Source: Syntrophales bacterium (lineage in GTDB: Bacteria > Desulfobacterota > Syntrophia > Syntrophales > UBA2210). Taken from it: a DNA stretch of 62,334 bases. The notes under the pieces are model-generated. The model saw only the letters and a list, made by a program, of their open reading frames with translations, was not told the origin of the DNA and searched no databases. The position numbers and the translations under genes were made by a program. The DNA lies in the NCBI GenBank assembly GCA_023230565.1, contig JALNXD010000017.1:1-62334 (forward strand). The letters run 5' to 3'. Within the stretch, counting starts at the first letter, position 1, and each line of letters begins with the position of its first letter. Of this stretch, positions 45,069-53,543 are shown in pieces.

Positions 45069-45836
45069 TCAATATCTGAAATGAGCGTTTACATCGGAGC
45101 CGTGGGCGGCCGTATGGCAGCCCATGCTCCAGCATGTTCCCCTCGTGAGAAAATTCGTGTGATTGAAACTGCCAAGGACTACAAGACCAGGCGACGCTAT
45201 CTGTCCATGGCATTTGAGGCAGAGATTCGTGTCCCGCTCGTCCAGGAGTTTACTCGAAATGGAACCGTGCGGATTATGACATACCGTGCAGCCTTCCCGA
45301 AGGGCTTCATGCTCGAAGACCCGCGGACGGGCCTGTTCACGGTGACACCTGCGGCAGGTTGCATTTATTCCGTCGGCGAAGGCTTTCCTGGGCCTGTAGA
45401 TGTCCTCGCCGTGCGGATCATGACAGTCGGTGCAGGCAATACGGCTTTCTCTCAACGGGTGATGATATCTGAAATGGAATTCCGCTTTCACCGACAGATG
45501 ACAGCGGAAACAGGGCTTCGGGTTCCGTTCCGGATTTATAATGTGCACCCCCCGTCCACCGCCTGCGTTTACATGCTGGCTCCCGGCACCGTGACAGGAT
45601 TCGCATCCCTGCAGCCCTTCTGAATCCGTTAGAAAAAGATGCCCGTGATTTGTCATTTTGAAATCTCGCACCATTTCAGAATGGCACATGGTGCATGTCT
45701 TTATCCCCACGAATTCGGCTCCCTGTATCATGGATTCAGGCGGAGAATCCAGTACCCCGCTGGAACAGGCCAGCAAGATCAGAATAATCGATACGTACAC
45801 TATGATGCAGAGGCAGAATGTCCGCAAATGTTTCAT
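45069..45836 (-). CDS. Octaheme c-type cytochrome lipoprotein (MtrA/DmsE-like role)
   Basis: About 255 residues. ATG 45836 gives the signal MKHLRTFCLCIIVYVSIILILLAC, with lipobox LLAC, and AGGA just upstream. Seven CXXCH motifs (CTMCH, CESCH, CFRCH, CTDCH, CRRCH, CTVCH, CLKCH) are followed by a C-terminal CWSMGCH, a CX4CH motif that could bind an eighth heme. Repeats such as CTDCHDPHG and CTVCHNPHG are typical of DmsE/MtrA-type cytochromes, which are usually decaheme; this one is shorter. First gene of the operon, upstream of the barrel and downstream of a perfect palindrome. Confidence 0.88.
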   Translation of the reverse strand: MKHLRTFCLCIIVYVSIILILLACSSGVLDSPPESMIQGAEFVGIKTCTMCHSEMVRDFKMTNHGHLFLTDSEGLQGCESCHGAGSQHVNAGGGRGVHIINPERNPKPCFRCHLSVKAEFHFRYHHPLRESRIACTDCHDPHGEDIYRPRKAFADGINATCRRCHREQARPRVFEHEALREGCTVCHNPHGSISSKLLDERDTNLCLKCHGQIASPGLVVLGSFNHTNFLTRGTCWSMGCHTAAHGSDVNAHFRY

Positions 45837-45904
45837 TTTTCCTGCTCCGGAGAATGAAACCCTTACCTGATAACGTAAAAGACAAATCAAATGATGACAA
45901 TACT

Positions 45905-45921
45905 GTGAATACAGTATTCAC
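45905..45921. promoter_or_regulatory. Perfect 17-bp palindrome, probable operator of the cytochrome operon
   Basis: GTGAATAC-A-GTATTCAC: 8-bp arms around one base, about 70 bp upstream of the octaheme lipoprotein start. Size and symmetry fit a dimeric HTH regulator. The regulator is not identifiable within this window. Confidence 0.6.
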
Positions 45922-45999
45922 CGAAAGAAACCAATTTTTAGAGGATATTTTCCGACTATATCAAAACCCCGGGACGCGCAGGACAGAAGTAAATTCGAT

Positions 46000-46029
46000 T
46001 TGATAATTAAAAAAAGAATGTGCTAGATT
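46000..46029 (+). promoter_or_regulatory. Candidate promoter of the sensor kinase gene
   Basis: TTGATA (46000-46005) and TAGATT (46024-46029) with an 18-bp spacer, about 210 bp before the kinase start. Motif match only. Confidence 0.3.
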
Positions 46030-46236
46030 AAATACTCGGATCAAACACACATGCGACATATCATCCTCGCTTTCTAATCATTCCAGTCAAACCCAGACCC
46101 GGCAAAAACTGATGTGGGAACACTATTTTATTAAATATCGGCATAGTATTAATAAAGCCGACTTTCCGGGTGACCTTATCGGCGGTTGCCGTATTTAAAA
46201 AAGTGTGTGTGCGAGGGCATCAAAAAAGGAAAATAA

Positions 46237-49200
46237 ATGGAAACAGGAAGGTCCGATTTTTCGGAAAAGAGAGAGGCGCTTTCCGGCGGAAGGACTGGTA
46301 ATACTGTAACACGGAAGCCCCACAGGATTCGCAGCATACTGATAATAATCCTTTTTGCAGCGCTTGTACCTGGATTTTTAGTGCAGGCGGTATTTCATCT
46401 GCAACGCTTCGACTCGGAACAGGCAAGGGAAATGCAGATTCAGGTAGAAATCGCCCGGGCCGTCGCGGTAACCTTCAGAACGGCTGTTGAATTTATAGCC
46501 AAAGATGTATATGCAGCCGGGCTTGTTATTCTGCAGCTTGCACCGGACAGGGACATGGTAGTCCGGTTTCTTTCAGCCACACAGGAGCGATATCCTGCTG
46601 CGGCGGAACTTGCATGGCTGAGCCTTGACGGACGGGTGATCGCTTCAAGCCACTCCGATGAAATCGGCAAGGACAGGAGTTCCGAGGGCTATCTCTCCGG
46701 ACTCGGAGCCACGCGGCCCTGGGCGATCGGCTCCCTTCAACAAAGTCCCGCACAAAATTCCGCAGTGTTTACCGTATCCCACCTTCTGCATGATGAAAAA
46801 GGCAAACTCCATGGCATTATGACGGCAACTATAAAGGCCGAAAAATTCGGCGAATTGCGTTTTGAAATTTTCAAGGCTCCTGATGTCGGCTTCATAATTA
46901 TAGACAAGAAAGGGTATGTGGCGTTTCAGAGGCCCCATTTGCCTTTTACGGAATGGAACAGCCGGAACTATTCTGAAAAAGAACTGGTTGCAGAGGCATT
47001 GTCCGGTAGAGAAGCAACAGGAAAGATGCAAGTGCCTCTCAAAGGCGAAGTGCTTCTTGCAGCGTACACGCCGGTACCCGATCTCGGGTGGGTCGCAGGA
47101 GCCGGCCGCGATTATGAAAAAGTTTTATCCCCGCTCTGGCGGGATCTTATGGTCGGCATGGGGCTTAGTTTTCTCTTTCTCCTGATATCGGGTGCAATAG
47201 CACTTTATTACGGCAAAGGCATTCTGACCGATTTGCAAGAGTTTCATGGAGTGATCAAAAGCTGGGGCAGCTCATATGGAACTGCCGCTCTTCTGAAAGT
47301 ACGAAATGTAATGGAGCTGAAAAGCATCGCTGCCGCTTTCGATGAAATGATCGAAAGCCGCCGTAAAGCCGAAGAAGCACTGCGCAGAAGTGAAGAAGAA
47401 TTCCGTACCATATTCCATGCAACCCATGAGGGCGCCATTCTCCTTAACAACGAACGCATTATCTTGAAAACCAACCCTGCGGCAGGACGTGTCACGGGGC
47501 TCCCCTACGAGTCGCTTGTTGGCCGTTTTCTGGATGAATTTATGGACCCCGAATTCCTCATGGATGCAGAGTGGCCCCTCTTCATGGAAACAGGTACTTT
47601 CAACGGCGAAGTACGCATTCGCCACCGTGACGGCATGTTCCGCATCCTTGTTGCCGCCGGTGCAGCACACATTCTGCCCGGCCAGCATCTTTTTGTAGGG
47701 CTCGATATCACGGAAAGACGGCAGGCCGAAATGCAATTGAAAGAAATCGCAAACAAGTATTCAACTTTATTCAATACCACCTCCGACGGTGTTCTTATTC
47801 ATACCTTGAAAGGTGATATTGTGGAAGTCAATGATGCCTACTGTAAAATGACCGGATATACAAGAGATGAATTACTTCGGATGCATATGGCCGAACTGGA
47901 TAAGTCGGAAACAATGGAGGACCCCTCTGATTTTATTAAAAAATTGATCATGACCGGCGGGCGCGACAGATTCGAATCCGCGCACCGGCGAAAGGACGGA
48001 ACCTTTTTTGATGTCGATGTGACCACATTTTATTTCGGAGTAGATGAGGGAAGTGTGGCAGTTTTCGTCCGCAATATCACCGAACGCAAGCGTTCGGAAG
48101 AGGCCCTTGCCTATCAGCGGGAGCTGCTTGAACGGGTATTCGATAACATACCGGTCCTTCTGGCAATGTTGAATTCCCGGCTCGAACATTTCATGCTCAA
48201 CCGTTACGCTGAAAATATTTTGGGCTGGACTACCGAAGAGGCAAATATCATCGATTTGATGACCGAACTTTTTCCCGACGACGCATACAGGGCCGAGGTG
48301 ACAGCGTACATGCAGTCGGGTGCCCCGGGATATCACGAATGGATCTGTACGGCGAAAAGCGGAAAACATGTGCCGATCGACTGGGCTCACATCCACCTTG
48401 CAGACGATACCACGATCGCTATCGGAGTCGATCTTACAGAACGAAAGCATGCCGAGGAGACCCTGAAACAGTTGAATGAAACTCTCGAGAGGCGTGTGAA
48501 AGAGCGCACAGAGCTTGCCGAGGAGCGTGCTCATCAGCTCCAGGTTATGGCTTCACGATTGACTGTTGCCGAACATAGAGAGCGCCGCCGAATTGCCGAG
48601 GTCCTGCACGATCATCTTCAGCAGTTTCTTCTGGCGGCAAAAATGCATATGGAAGTGGTTTCTTCGGCCATTGGAAACACACAAAAACAATCCGTCGACA
48701 CCGTAATCGGTCTTTTGATGGAGGCGATGCAGGTTTCACGCTCTTTAACGGCCGAACTTTCGCCTCCTTTTCTGAAGCAAGGCCGCTTTTCCGAAGCGCT
48801 GGAATGGCTTGCCCGCTGGATGTACGAAAAACATGGTTTAAAGGTCGAACTCAAGACGTCCGGAGGAGATCCCGGGAGAGAAGACATCTCCGTTCTTTTA
48901 TTTCAATCTATTCGCGAGCTGCTGCTGAATGTCGTAAAACATTCCGGAGCTGAATCGGCAAAAGTTGATGTATTCAGGGATAAAAAAAACCGGTTTCATA
49001 TTATTGTGACCGACCGCGGGCGCGGATTCGATCCTGATACGACAGTATGGGGCAAGATGCGAAGCAGTCCGGGATTGGGCCTTTTCAGCATTCAGGAGCG
49101 TCTGATGCTTCTGGGCGGAAGTATGGAAATTAAGAGCGCTCCAGGCAGGGGCGCATCTTTTATCCTTATTGTTCCCCACGATACTGACGGTGAAGAATAA
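46237..49200 (+). CDS. Membrane sensor histidine kinase with Cache-like and three PAS domains
   Basis: 987 residues. A first membrane helix (about 32-52), a periplasmic dCache-like sensor (about 55-305) and a second helix (about 308-330) lead to three PAS domains (about 385-495, 505-625, 630-745). A NarX-type dimerisation domain follows, with phospho-acceptor H791 in VLHDHLQQ, then an HATPase domain (ELLLNVVKHSGAESA, DRGRGFD, GLGLFSIQERL). AAGGA lies 7 nt before the ATG. It is divergent from the cytochrome operon and followed by a paralogous kinase. No response regulator gene is adjacent. It may sense an extracellular ligand relevant to electron export (inference). Confidence 0.88.
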   Translation: METGRSDFSEKREALSGGRTGNTVTRKPHRIRSILIIILFAALVPGFLVQAVFHLQRFDSEQAREMQIQVEIARAVAVTFRTAVEFIAKDVYAAGLVILQLAPDRDMVVRFLSATQERYPAAAELAWLSLDGRVIASSHSDEIGKDRSSEGYLSGLGATRPWAIGSLQQSPAQNSAVFTVSHLLHDEKGKLHGIMTATIKAEKFGELRFEIFKAPDVGFIIIDKKGYVAFQRPHLPFTEWNSRNYSEKELVAEALSGREATGKMQVPLKGEVLLAAYTPVPDLGWVAGAGRDYEKVLSPLWRDLMVGMGLSFLFLLISGAIALYYGKGILTDLQEFHGVIKSWGSSYGTAALLKVRNVMELKSIAAAFDEMIESRRKAEEALRRSEEEFRTIFHATHEGAILLNNERIILKTNPAAGRVTGLPYESLVGRFLDEFMDPEFLMDAEWPLFMETGTFNGEVRIRHRDGMFRILVAAGAAHILPGQHLFVGLDITERRQAEMQLKEIANKYSTLFNTTSDGVLIHTLKGDIVEVNDAYCKMTGYTRDELLRMHMAELDKSETMEDPSDFIKKLIMTGGRDRFESAHRRKDGTFFDVDVTTFYFGVDEGSVAVFVRNITERKRSEEALAYQRELLERVFDNIPVLLAMLNSRLEHFMLNRYAENILGWTTEEANIIDLMTELFPDDAYRAEVTAYMQSGAPGYHEWICTAKSGKHVPIDWAHIHLADDTTIAIGVDLTERKHAEETLKQLNETLERRVKERTELAEERAHQLQVMASRLTVAEHRERRRIAEVLHDHLQQFLLAAKMHMEVVSSAIGNTQKQSVDTVIGLLMEAMQVSRSLTAELSPPFLKQGRFSEALEWLARWMYEKHGLKVELKTSGGDPGREDISVLLFQSIRELLLNVVKHSGAESAKVDVFRDKKNRFHIIVTDRGRGFDPDTTVWGKMRSSPGLGLFSIQERLMLLGGSMEIKSAPGRGASFILIVPHDTDGEE

Positions 49201-49311
49201 ATTTCACCTTGTGTGTCCCGGTACGTAGCGTTATATATTTGAAATTATCTTGAACGTCCCGTTTTGATACCAAAAAAAAGTATACATCTGATTGGAGAAA
49301 TAGCTGAGCAC

Positions 49312-51333
49312 ATGAAAGGAACCAAAGGCGAAAACAGGGTACTCGCGAACCTCCCGGAGGGATTCGCACAAATAGATGCGACAGAACCCACGTCCGGGAC
49401 GCACAGAATACGCAGTGTAATGTTCCTCGTTCTCTTGATCGCCCTCATTCCTGGCATTGTCTTGCAGATCCTGCTTCACCTGCAGGTATTCCGTTCGGAG
49501 CAGGAACGGGAGCTGCAGACTCACACCGATGTGGCCCGGGCAGTCGCCACGGCCTTCCGGACAAGCGTCGAGGAAAAGGCCCAGTCTGCCTATGCGCTCG
49601 GACTTGCAGTGGTTCAACTGGCACCGAAGGACATCGATGAGGCAGTCGGATTCCTGTCGGCGGCGCGGCTCCATTATCCGGCAACAGAGGAACTTGCCTG
49701 GCTTACTCCCAAAGGAGTGGTCGTTGCCTCGAGCCGTCCGGAAGCAATCGGCGAGGACAGGCATTCGGAAGAATATGTCAGCGAACTGGCGAAGGGCGGT
49801 ATCCACTGGATGCTTGGTCCGGTTCAGCCGGACAGTGAAACGGGCGCCCCGACATTCATTATTGCCCACCCGGTGAAAGGCGATGACGGTTCTTTACTTG
49901 GCATTCTGACTATGGCGATCGATGCCGAACGCTTTGCCGATGCGCGGCTCAAAATACAAAGGACCCCTGATTCCGGTTACATCCTGTTCGACAACAAAGG
50001 GATTGCGGTTTTTCGCAGACCCTACTTCCCATTTCCCGACTGGCGGCACCGCGATTTCTCACAAGAGGTATTCGTATCGGCGGCCCTGTCGGGTCGCGAG
50101 GCCCGGGGGAAGCTGCATATCCCCATGACTGGAAAAACCTGGTTCACGGCACGGACGCCTGTGCCCGGCCTGGGATGGGCTGCCGGAGCCGGCCGGGAGT
50201 ATGATACAGCAATGGCGCCGATCTTCAGGGACTTACGTATGGGTGTGGCCTTGAGTCTCCTCTGCCTGCTCATTTCAGGGAGCATCGCCTTCTGCTACAG
50301 CAGGGGAATTATGGAAGACCTGAGGGGATTGCACGATTCCGTATCGGCCTGGGGAAAATCACACGCAATTCATGCACTGTCTAACGTGCAGCATGTTACG
50401 GAGCTTAAAAACATAGCCGCTGCTTTTGATGTAATGGCGAAAAAACGCGAAGAAACAGAGCAGGCCCTGCGGAAGAGTGAATGGAAATACCGGATTGTGG
50501 CGGATAATACCTATGATTATGAATTCTGGCGCGATCCTCAGGGGAATTTCGCCTATATATCTCCTTCCTGCGAGCGCATCAGCGGCTACACGCCGGGAGA
50601 ATTTATTGCGAACCCGGAGCTGGCGAGACAGGTCGCCCACCGTACCGAACTGGCCGAAAGCCGGGCGAGAAAGCTTCAGATCCTGGTCTCTAAATTGACT
50701 ACGGCCGAACACCGGGAGCGCCGAAGGCTCGCGGAAATTCTTCACGATCACCTTCAGCAGCTCCTTTTGGCCGCAAAAATGCATGTTGAGGTGCTCTCGT
50801 CCGGATTAAACAAGAACAGAAGGCGGTCGGCCGAAGTTGTCATAGACCTCCTTCTGCAATCCGTGAAGGTATCCCGTTCCCTGACAGCGGAACTTTCACC
50901 CCCTATTCTGAAACAGGGACGCCTGTCAGACTCTCTTTGCTGGCTTGCCCGATGGATGAAAGAAAATCATGGTCTGGAAGTTGAATTGCGTGTGGAAGCA
51001 GGTATAAATCCCGAACGAGAGGACTTAAAAATTCTTTTTTTTGAATCCATAAGAGAACTTCTCTTCAATACGGTGAAACATTCTGGCGCCAAAGCAGCCA
51101 CCGTTGCGGTCTCTTGCGACAGTGAAAATAATTTCCATGTTTCTGTTGCAGATGCCGGTGGCGGATTCGACCCTGCCGCCGTTAACAAGATCACCACCAG
51201 GTCGGGATTCGGGCTTCTGGGTATCAGGGAACGGATAGACCTTTTGGGAGGAAATCTGGAAATAGAAAGCTCGCCGGGCAATGGCGCACGGTTCTCCTTC
51301 AGCGTACCCGGAAATATAATAAAAGAGCAATAA
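49312..51333 (+). CDS. Paralogous membrane sensor histidine kinase with a truncated PAS domain
   Basis: About 673 residues, closely similar to the preceding kinase in the helix, Cache-like sensor, helix and catalytic core (phospho-acceptor H478 in ILHDHLQQ; ELLFNTVKHSGAKAA; GFGLLGIRERI). It has only one PAS domain, and that breaks off after ISGYTPGEFIANPEL, joining directly to the coiled coil AHRTELAESRARKLQ. Two PAS domains and the end of the third appear deleted relative to its neighbour. ATG 49312 is preferred; TTG 49264 extends the frame by 16 residues. Neither site has a strong Shine-Dalgarno. The tandem pair arose by duplication. Confidence 0.86.
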   Translation: MKGTKGENRVLANLPEGFAQIDATEPTSGTHRIRSVMFLVLLIALIPGIVLQILLHLQVFRSEQERELQTHTDVARAVATAFRTSVEEKAQSAYALGLAVVQLAPKDIDEAVGFLSAARLHYPATEELAWLTPKGVVVASSRPEAIGEDRHSEEYVSELAKGGIHWMLGPVQPDSETGAPTFIIAHPVKGDDGSLLGILTMAIDAERFADARLKIQRTPDSGYILFDNKGIAVFRRPYFPFPDWRHRDFSQEVFVSAALSGREARGKLHIPMTGKTWFTARTPVPGLGWAAGAGREYDTAMAPIFRDLRMGVALSLLCLLISGSIAFCYSRGIMEDLRGLHDSVSAWGKSHAIHALSNVQHVTELKNIAAAFDVMAKKREETEQALRKSEWKYRIVADNTYDYEFWRDPQGNFAYISPSCERISGYTPGEFIANPELARQVAHRTELAESRARKLQILVSKLTTAEHRERRRLAEILHDHLQQLLLAAKMHVEVLSSGLNKNRRRSAEVVIDLLLQSVKVSRSLTAELSPPILKQGRLSDSLCWLARWMKENHGLEVELRVEAGINPEREDLKILFFESIRELLFNTVKHSGAKAATVAVSCDSENNFHVSVADAGGGFDPAAVNKITTRSGFGLLGIRERIDLLGGNLEIESSPGNGARFSFSVPGNIIKEQ

Positions 51334-51344
51334 TTCAGTTCTCG

Positions 51345-51540
51345 CATTACGTACCTTGGATACCCGGTTGAGAGCACTGTACCATGAGGTACGTGGTATT
51401 GTATCATTTGCTTGGAATTCCAGTACAGCCGGCTGAAAGAGCCGGTGACGGCAATGAAAGCCATGTAACCATCCGGTCTGAAGAAGTAGGTGACATATAT
51501 GGGAAGAGCAGGTTCGGCATCGCCGGCCTGCTCTTTTTGG
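51345..51540 (+). ncRNA. Candidate structured RNA or 3'UTR ending in an intrinsic terminator
   Basis: Between the second kinase and the convergent PRC-barrel gene there are four successive stems: ACGTACCT/AGGTACGT (51349-51394), CCGGCT-GAAAG-AGCCGG (51429-51445), ATGTAACC/GGTGACAT (51463-51497, one mismatch) and the terminator hairpin. The middle part (GAAA-loop hairpin, GGTGACG, AAAGCC, CCGGTCT, GTAGGTGACAT) recalls the 3' half of c-di-GMP-I (GEMM) aptamers. The 5' core GGGCAAACC is missing, so I do not call it that class. Confidence 0.4.
51505..51540 (+). terminator. Strong intrinsic terminator
   Basis: AAGAGCAGG pairs with CCTGCTCTT (51505-51536), with an inner CGGC/GCCG stem (51516-51526) and a T-run continuing to 51539. 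It ends transcription from the kinase pair or from the structured RNA. The reverse strand lacks an equivalent T-run, so it is mainly one-directional. Confidence 0.85.
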
Positions 51541-51593
51541 AGGAAGTACAAAGAAAGGTTATATCGCCCTTTCTTTTGCCCTGAATATTTCGA

Positions 51594-53282
51594 TCACCTT
51601 GATTTCTGCCCTCCTTCTTCCATCTTTTCGTAATAAGACCTGATCTCCTGAGACCATTGATCCTCATCCAATTGAGGATTTTCGCCTTCCTTGAAACGTG
51701 GGGATTGAGCAAAGGTATTTCGATCGATCTGCGCCGTCAACCGGTTTTGCTCCATATCCGGCTGCACCATCCCGGCAGGAATCGGGTGCATGTTATTTTC
51801 TTCATCGGCGACAATAACATACAGAATAGTTTGATTGTCGTCCGAGAGATAATAGGATTCGGCGGTGCCTAGTTCTTCATCGTTTTTGCCAATGAGCTTC
51901 TGATTCAACAAATTCTTTGCCTCGTCGGCATTCGCATTCATCCGCGCGAGCGATCTATGTTGCTGTTGCCGATCGGCACCTTGCTGCTGTTCCTGCCCTT
52001 CGGTTTTTGCCATTTCACCCCGAGACTGTTCCGGACGCGTAATCTGAACCTGAGGCTTCCCCTGTTTTTCTATTTGAACCTGAGATTGCCCCGATTTCTG
52101 CACCTGAACCTGCGGTTGCGCTTTTTGAACGGTCACTTCAGGCTTTTGCTGCTGAACTTTTACTTCCGGTTTTTGCTGCTGAACGCTTACTTCAGGTTTG
52201 GACTGCCTGACCTCCACCTGCGGAGACTGCTGTTCAACCGTAACCTTAGGCGGCTGCTGCTTTACTATGACCTGCGGAGGCTTCTGCTCAACCTGTACTT
52301 GAGGCTGTGATGGTTGAACCTGTACTTTCGGGGCAGGCTGTTGAACGGTTATCTGACCGCCGGCCTGCTGCTGTTGACCGCCAGTACGTGCTGCTGAAGT
52401 TTCTTGCTGGACCTCCTCTGTTCTGGCCCGCTCCTGTACCCTGCCCTGCTCTCTTTGAGACTGATTTTGACCGTAATAGGCTCTGACTTCAGACTGCCAT
52501 TCCTGAGCAGAACTCTTCTCCCACTGGTCTTTGCTGAAACTCGGTCCCTGCATCATCTTTTCTTTACTGAATGCAGCCTGTACCTTGTTCGGTTCTTCCC
52601 CGTGAATTTTGAGATGCTGAAGCTGAACGGGGTACAATTTTTCATCTTTTCCGGATATGATTACAAACGCTGCATCCCCCTGCTCCGCCGGCATGACAGA
52701 CTGGATCGTTCCTAACTCCTCACTCTGATCATCCAGGGCCGCCATTCCCACCATTTGCTTATGGGGCTCTGCAATCTGCCGGCTTTTCTCAGCCCCGGCC
52801 TGCTCCTGCTGACTCTGACTTCCTGCCTGGGCCCGCTGCCGATCTTCCTGCTGCCCTCTTTCCGTCTGAACCTGCTGCTGTCCGCTGCCCGTCCGGGCCT
52901 GTTGCTGAGTTTCCTGCTGCCTCTGACCTGTCTGCTGCCGGGTTTCTTGCTGTGATACTTCACTGCGTGCCTGTTCCTGCGTTTCCTGTCCCGGTGAGTG
53001 AATCAGGTATTCCTGATTGTCTGCCATCGTCAACTCGCCCCAGCGTATCCTCTGTTGTTTCTCGCCGATTCCAAGAAAACCTCCCTTTTCGATGATTACC
53101 GCTTCTATTTTGCCGTCGGGTGAGGTAATCACGTTTTCAATTTCGCCAATTTCCTCACCCTGCTGATTCTGGACCTTCTTGCCTTCTAGATCTTCAATTT
53201 TCTGCTGCTGAGCCCACACCGGCATGCTTAATAACGCTGCAAAAAGAAAGGCCGCCGATATTGTTGCCATCACCTGTTTCAT
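51594..53282 (-). CDS. Secreted PRC-barrel protein with Gln-rich linkers and nonapeptide repeats
   Basis: About 562 residues. ATG 53282 is chosen because GGAGG lies 9 nt upstream and a signal peptide follows (MATISAAFLFAALLSMPVWA, cleavage near AQQQ). Three PRC-barrel-like domains are visible: about residues 25-95 (IEDLEGKKV, GEEIGEIENVI), 175-270 (SEELGTIQSVM) and 455-540 (LIGKNDEELGTAESYYL). Gln/Arg-rich linkers separate them. Residues about 317-414 carry roughly ten 9-residue repeats of pattern PxVxVxQxx. The repeats and linkers are unusual for PRC proteins and suggest an elongated periplasmic or surface spacer. Function unknown. Confidence 0.8.
   Translation of the reverse strand: MKQVMATISAAFLFAALLSMPVWAQQQKIEDLEGKKVQNQQGEEIGEIENVITSPDGKIEAVIIEKGGFLGIGEKQQRIRWGELTMADNQEYLIHSPGQETQEQARSEVSQQETRQQTGQRQQETQQQARTGSGQQQVQTERGQQEDRQRAQAGSQSQQEQAGAEKSRQIAEPHKQMVGMAALDDQSEELGTIQSVMPAEQGDAAFVIISGKDEKLYPVQLQHLKIHGEEPNKVQAAFSKEKMMQGPSFSKDQWEKSSAQEWQSEVRAYYGQNQSQREQGRVQERARTEEVQQETSAARTGGQQQQAGGQITVQQPAPKVQVQPSQPQVQVEQKPPQVIVKQQPPKVTVEQQSPQVEVRQSKPEVSVQQQKPEVKVQQQKPEVTVQKAQPQVQVQKSGQSQVQIEKQGKPQVQITRPEQSRGEMAKTEGQEQQQGADRQQQHRSLARMNANADEAKNLLNQKLIGKNDEELGTAESYYLSDDNQTILYVIVADEENNMHPIPAGMVQPDMEQNRLTAQIDRNTFAQSPRFKEGENPQLDEDQWSQEIRSYYEKMEEGGQKSR
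52040..52335 (-). repeat. 27-bp tandem coding repeats (nonapeptide PxVxVxQxx)
   Basis: Inside the PRC-barrel gene the protein reads KPEVSVQQQ, KPEVKVQQQ, KPEVTVQKA, QPQVQVQKS and similar units, about ten to eleven in a row. On the + strand this appears as repeated CTTCAGGTTT/CTTCCGG-TTTTTGCTGCTGAAC blocks. The units alternate Val with polar residues, suggesting beta strands. Confidence 0.75.
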
Positions 53283-53452
53283 GACTGTATACCTCCACAC
53301 TTATATTTTGAACCATCACTATGAATCATTCATGCGTTTCGGACTATAGGTAAAGACATGTATATTCGTCTGCCCCGAAGCGTATCTCTCTTTCGTTTCA
53401 CCCTTAGTGCAGACCTTTATCAGATCCCAGGTACGAAAGGTAAGCTTTCTCA

Positions 53453-53481
53453 TTGACATGCCATAAGTGTTCACCTATACT
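53453..53481 (+). promoter_or_regulatory. Sigma70-type promoter of the CoA-transferase operon
   Basis: TTGACA (53453-53458), a 17-bp spacer and TATACT (53476-53481): a near-consensus promoter about 60 bp before the first CoA-transferase start. It is the best promoter match seen in the window. Confidence 0.7.
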
Positions 53482-53543
53482 CGAACGCAAATTTTAGGCA
53501 GGCTAAAATAAATCAATACATCACAGGAGCTTATGAAAGGTTT

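Larger units (their letters stand above)
45837..46236. other. Divergent regulatory region between cytochrome operon and sensor kinase
   Basis: 400 bp without a gene. It holds a perfect 17-bp palindrome (45905-45921) on the cytochrome side and a candidate sigma70-like promoter (46000-46029) on the kinase side. AAGGA precedes the kinase ATG by 7 nt. Divergent promoters would allow joint control of electron transfer and sensing genes. Confidence 0.5.

Noticed and set aside
43048..45213. Upstream start at 45213 for the barrel protein
   Set aside because: The extra 53 codons overlap the octaheme cytochrome gene and precede a clear GTG with Shine-Dalgarno and signal peptide.
47872..48534. 220-codon minus-strand frame inside the sensor kinase
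   Set aside because: Antisense to PAS domains of the kinase; composition typical of a shadow frame.
51421..51500. c-di-GMP-I (GEMM) riboswitch
   Set aside because: Only the 3' half resembles the aptamer, the 5' core GGGCAAACC is missing and no + strand gene follows closely. Reported only as a candidate structured RNA.
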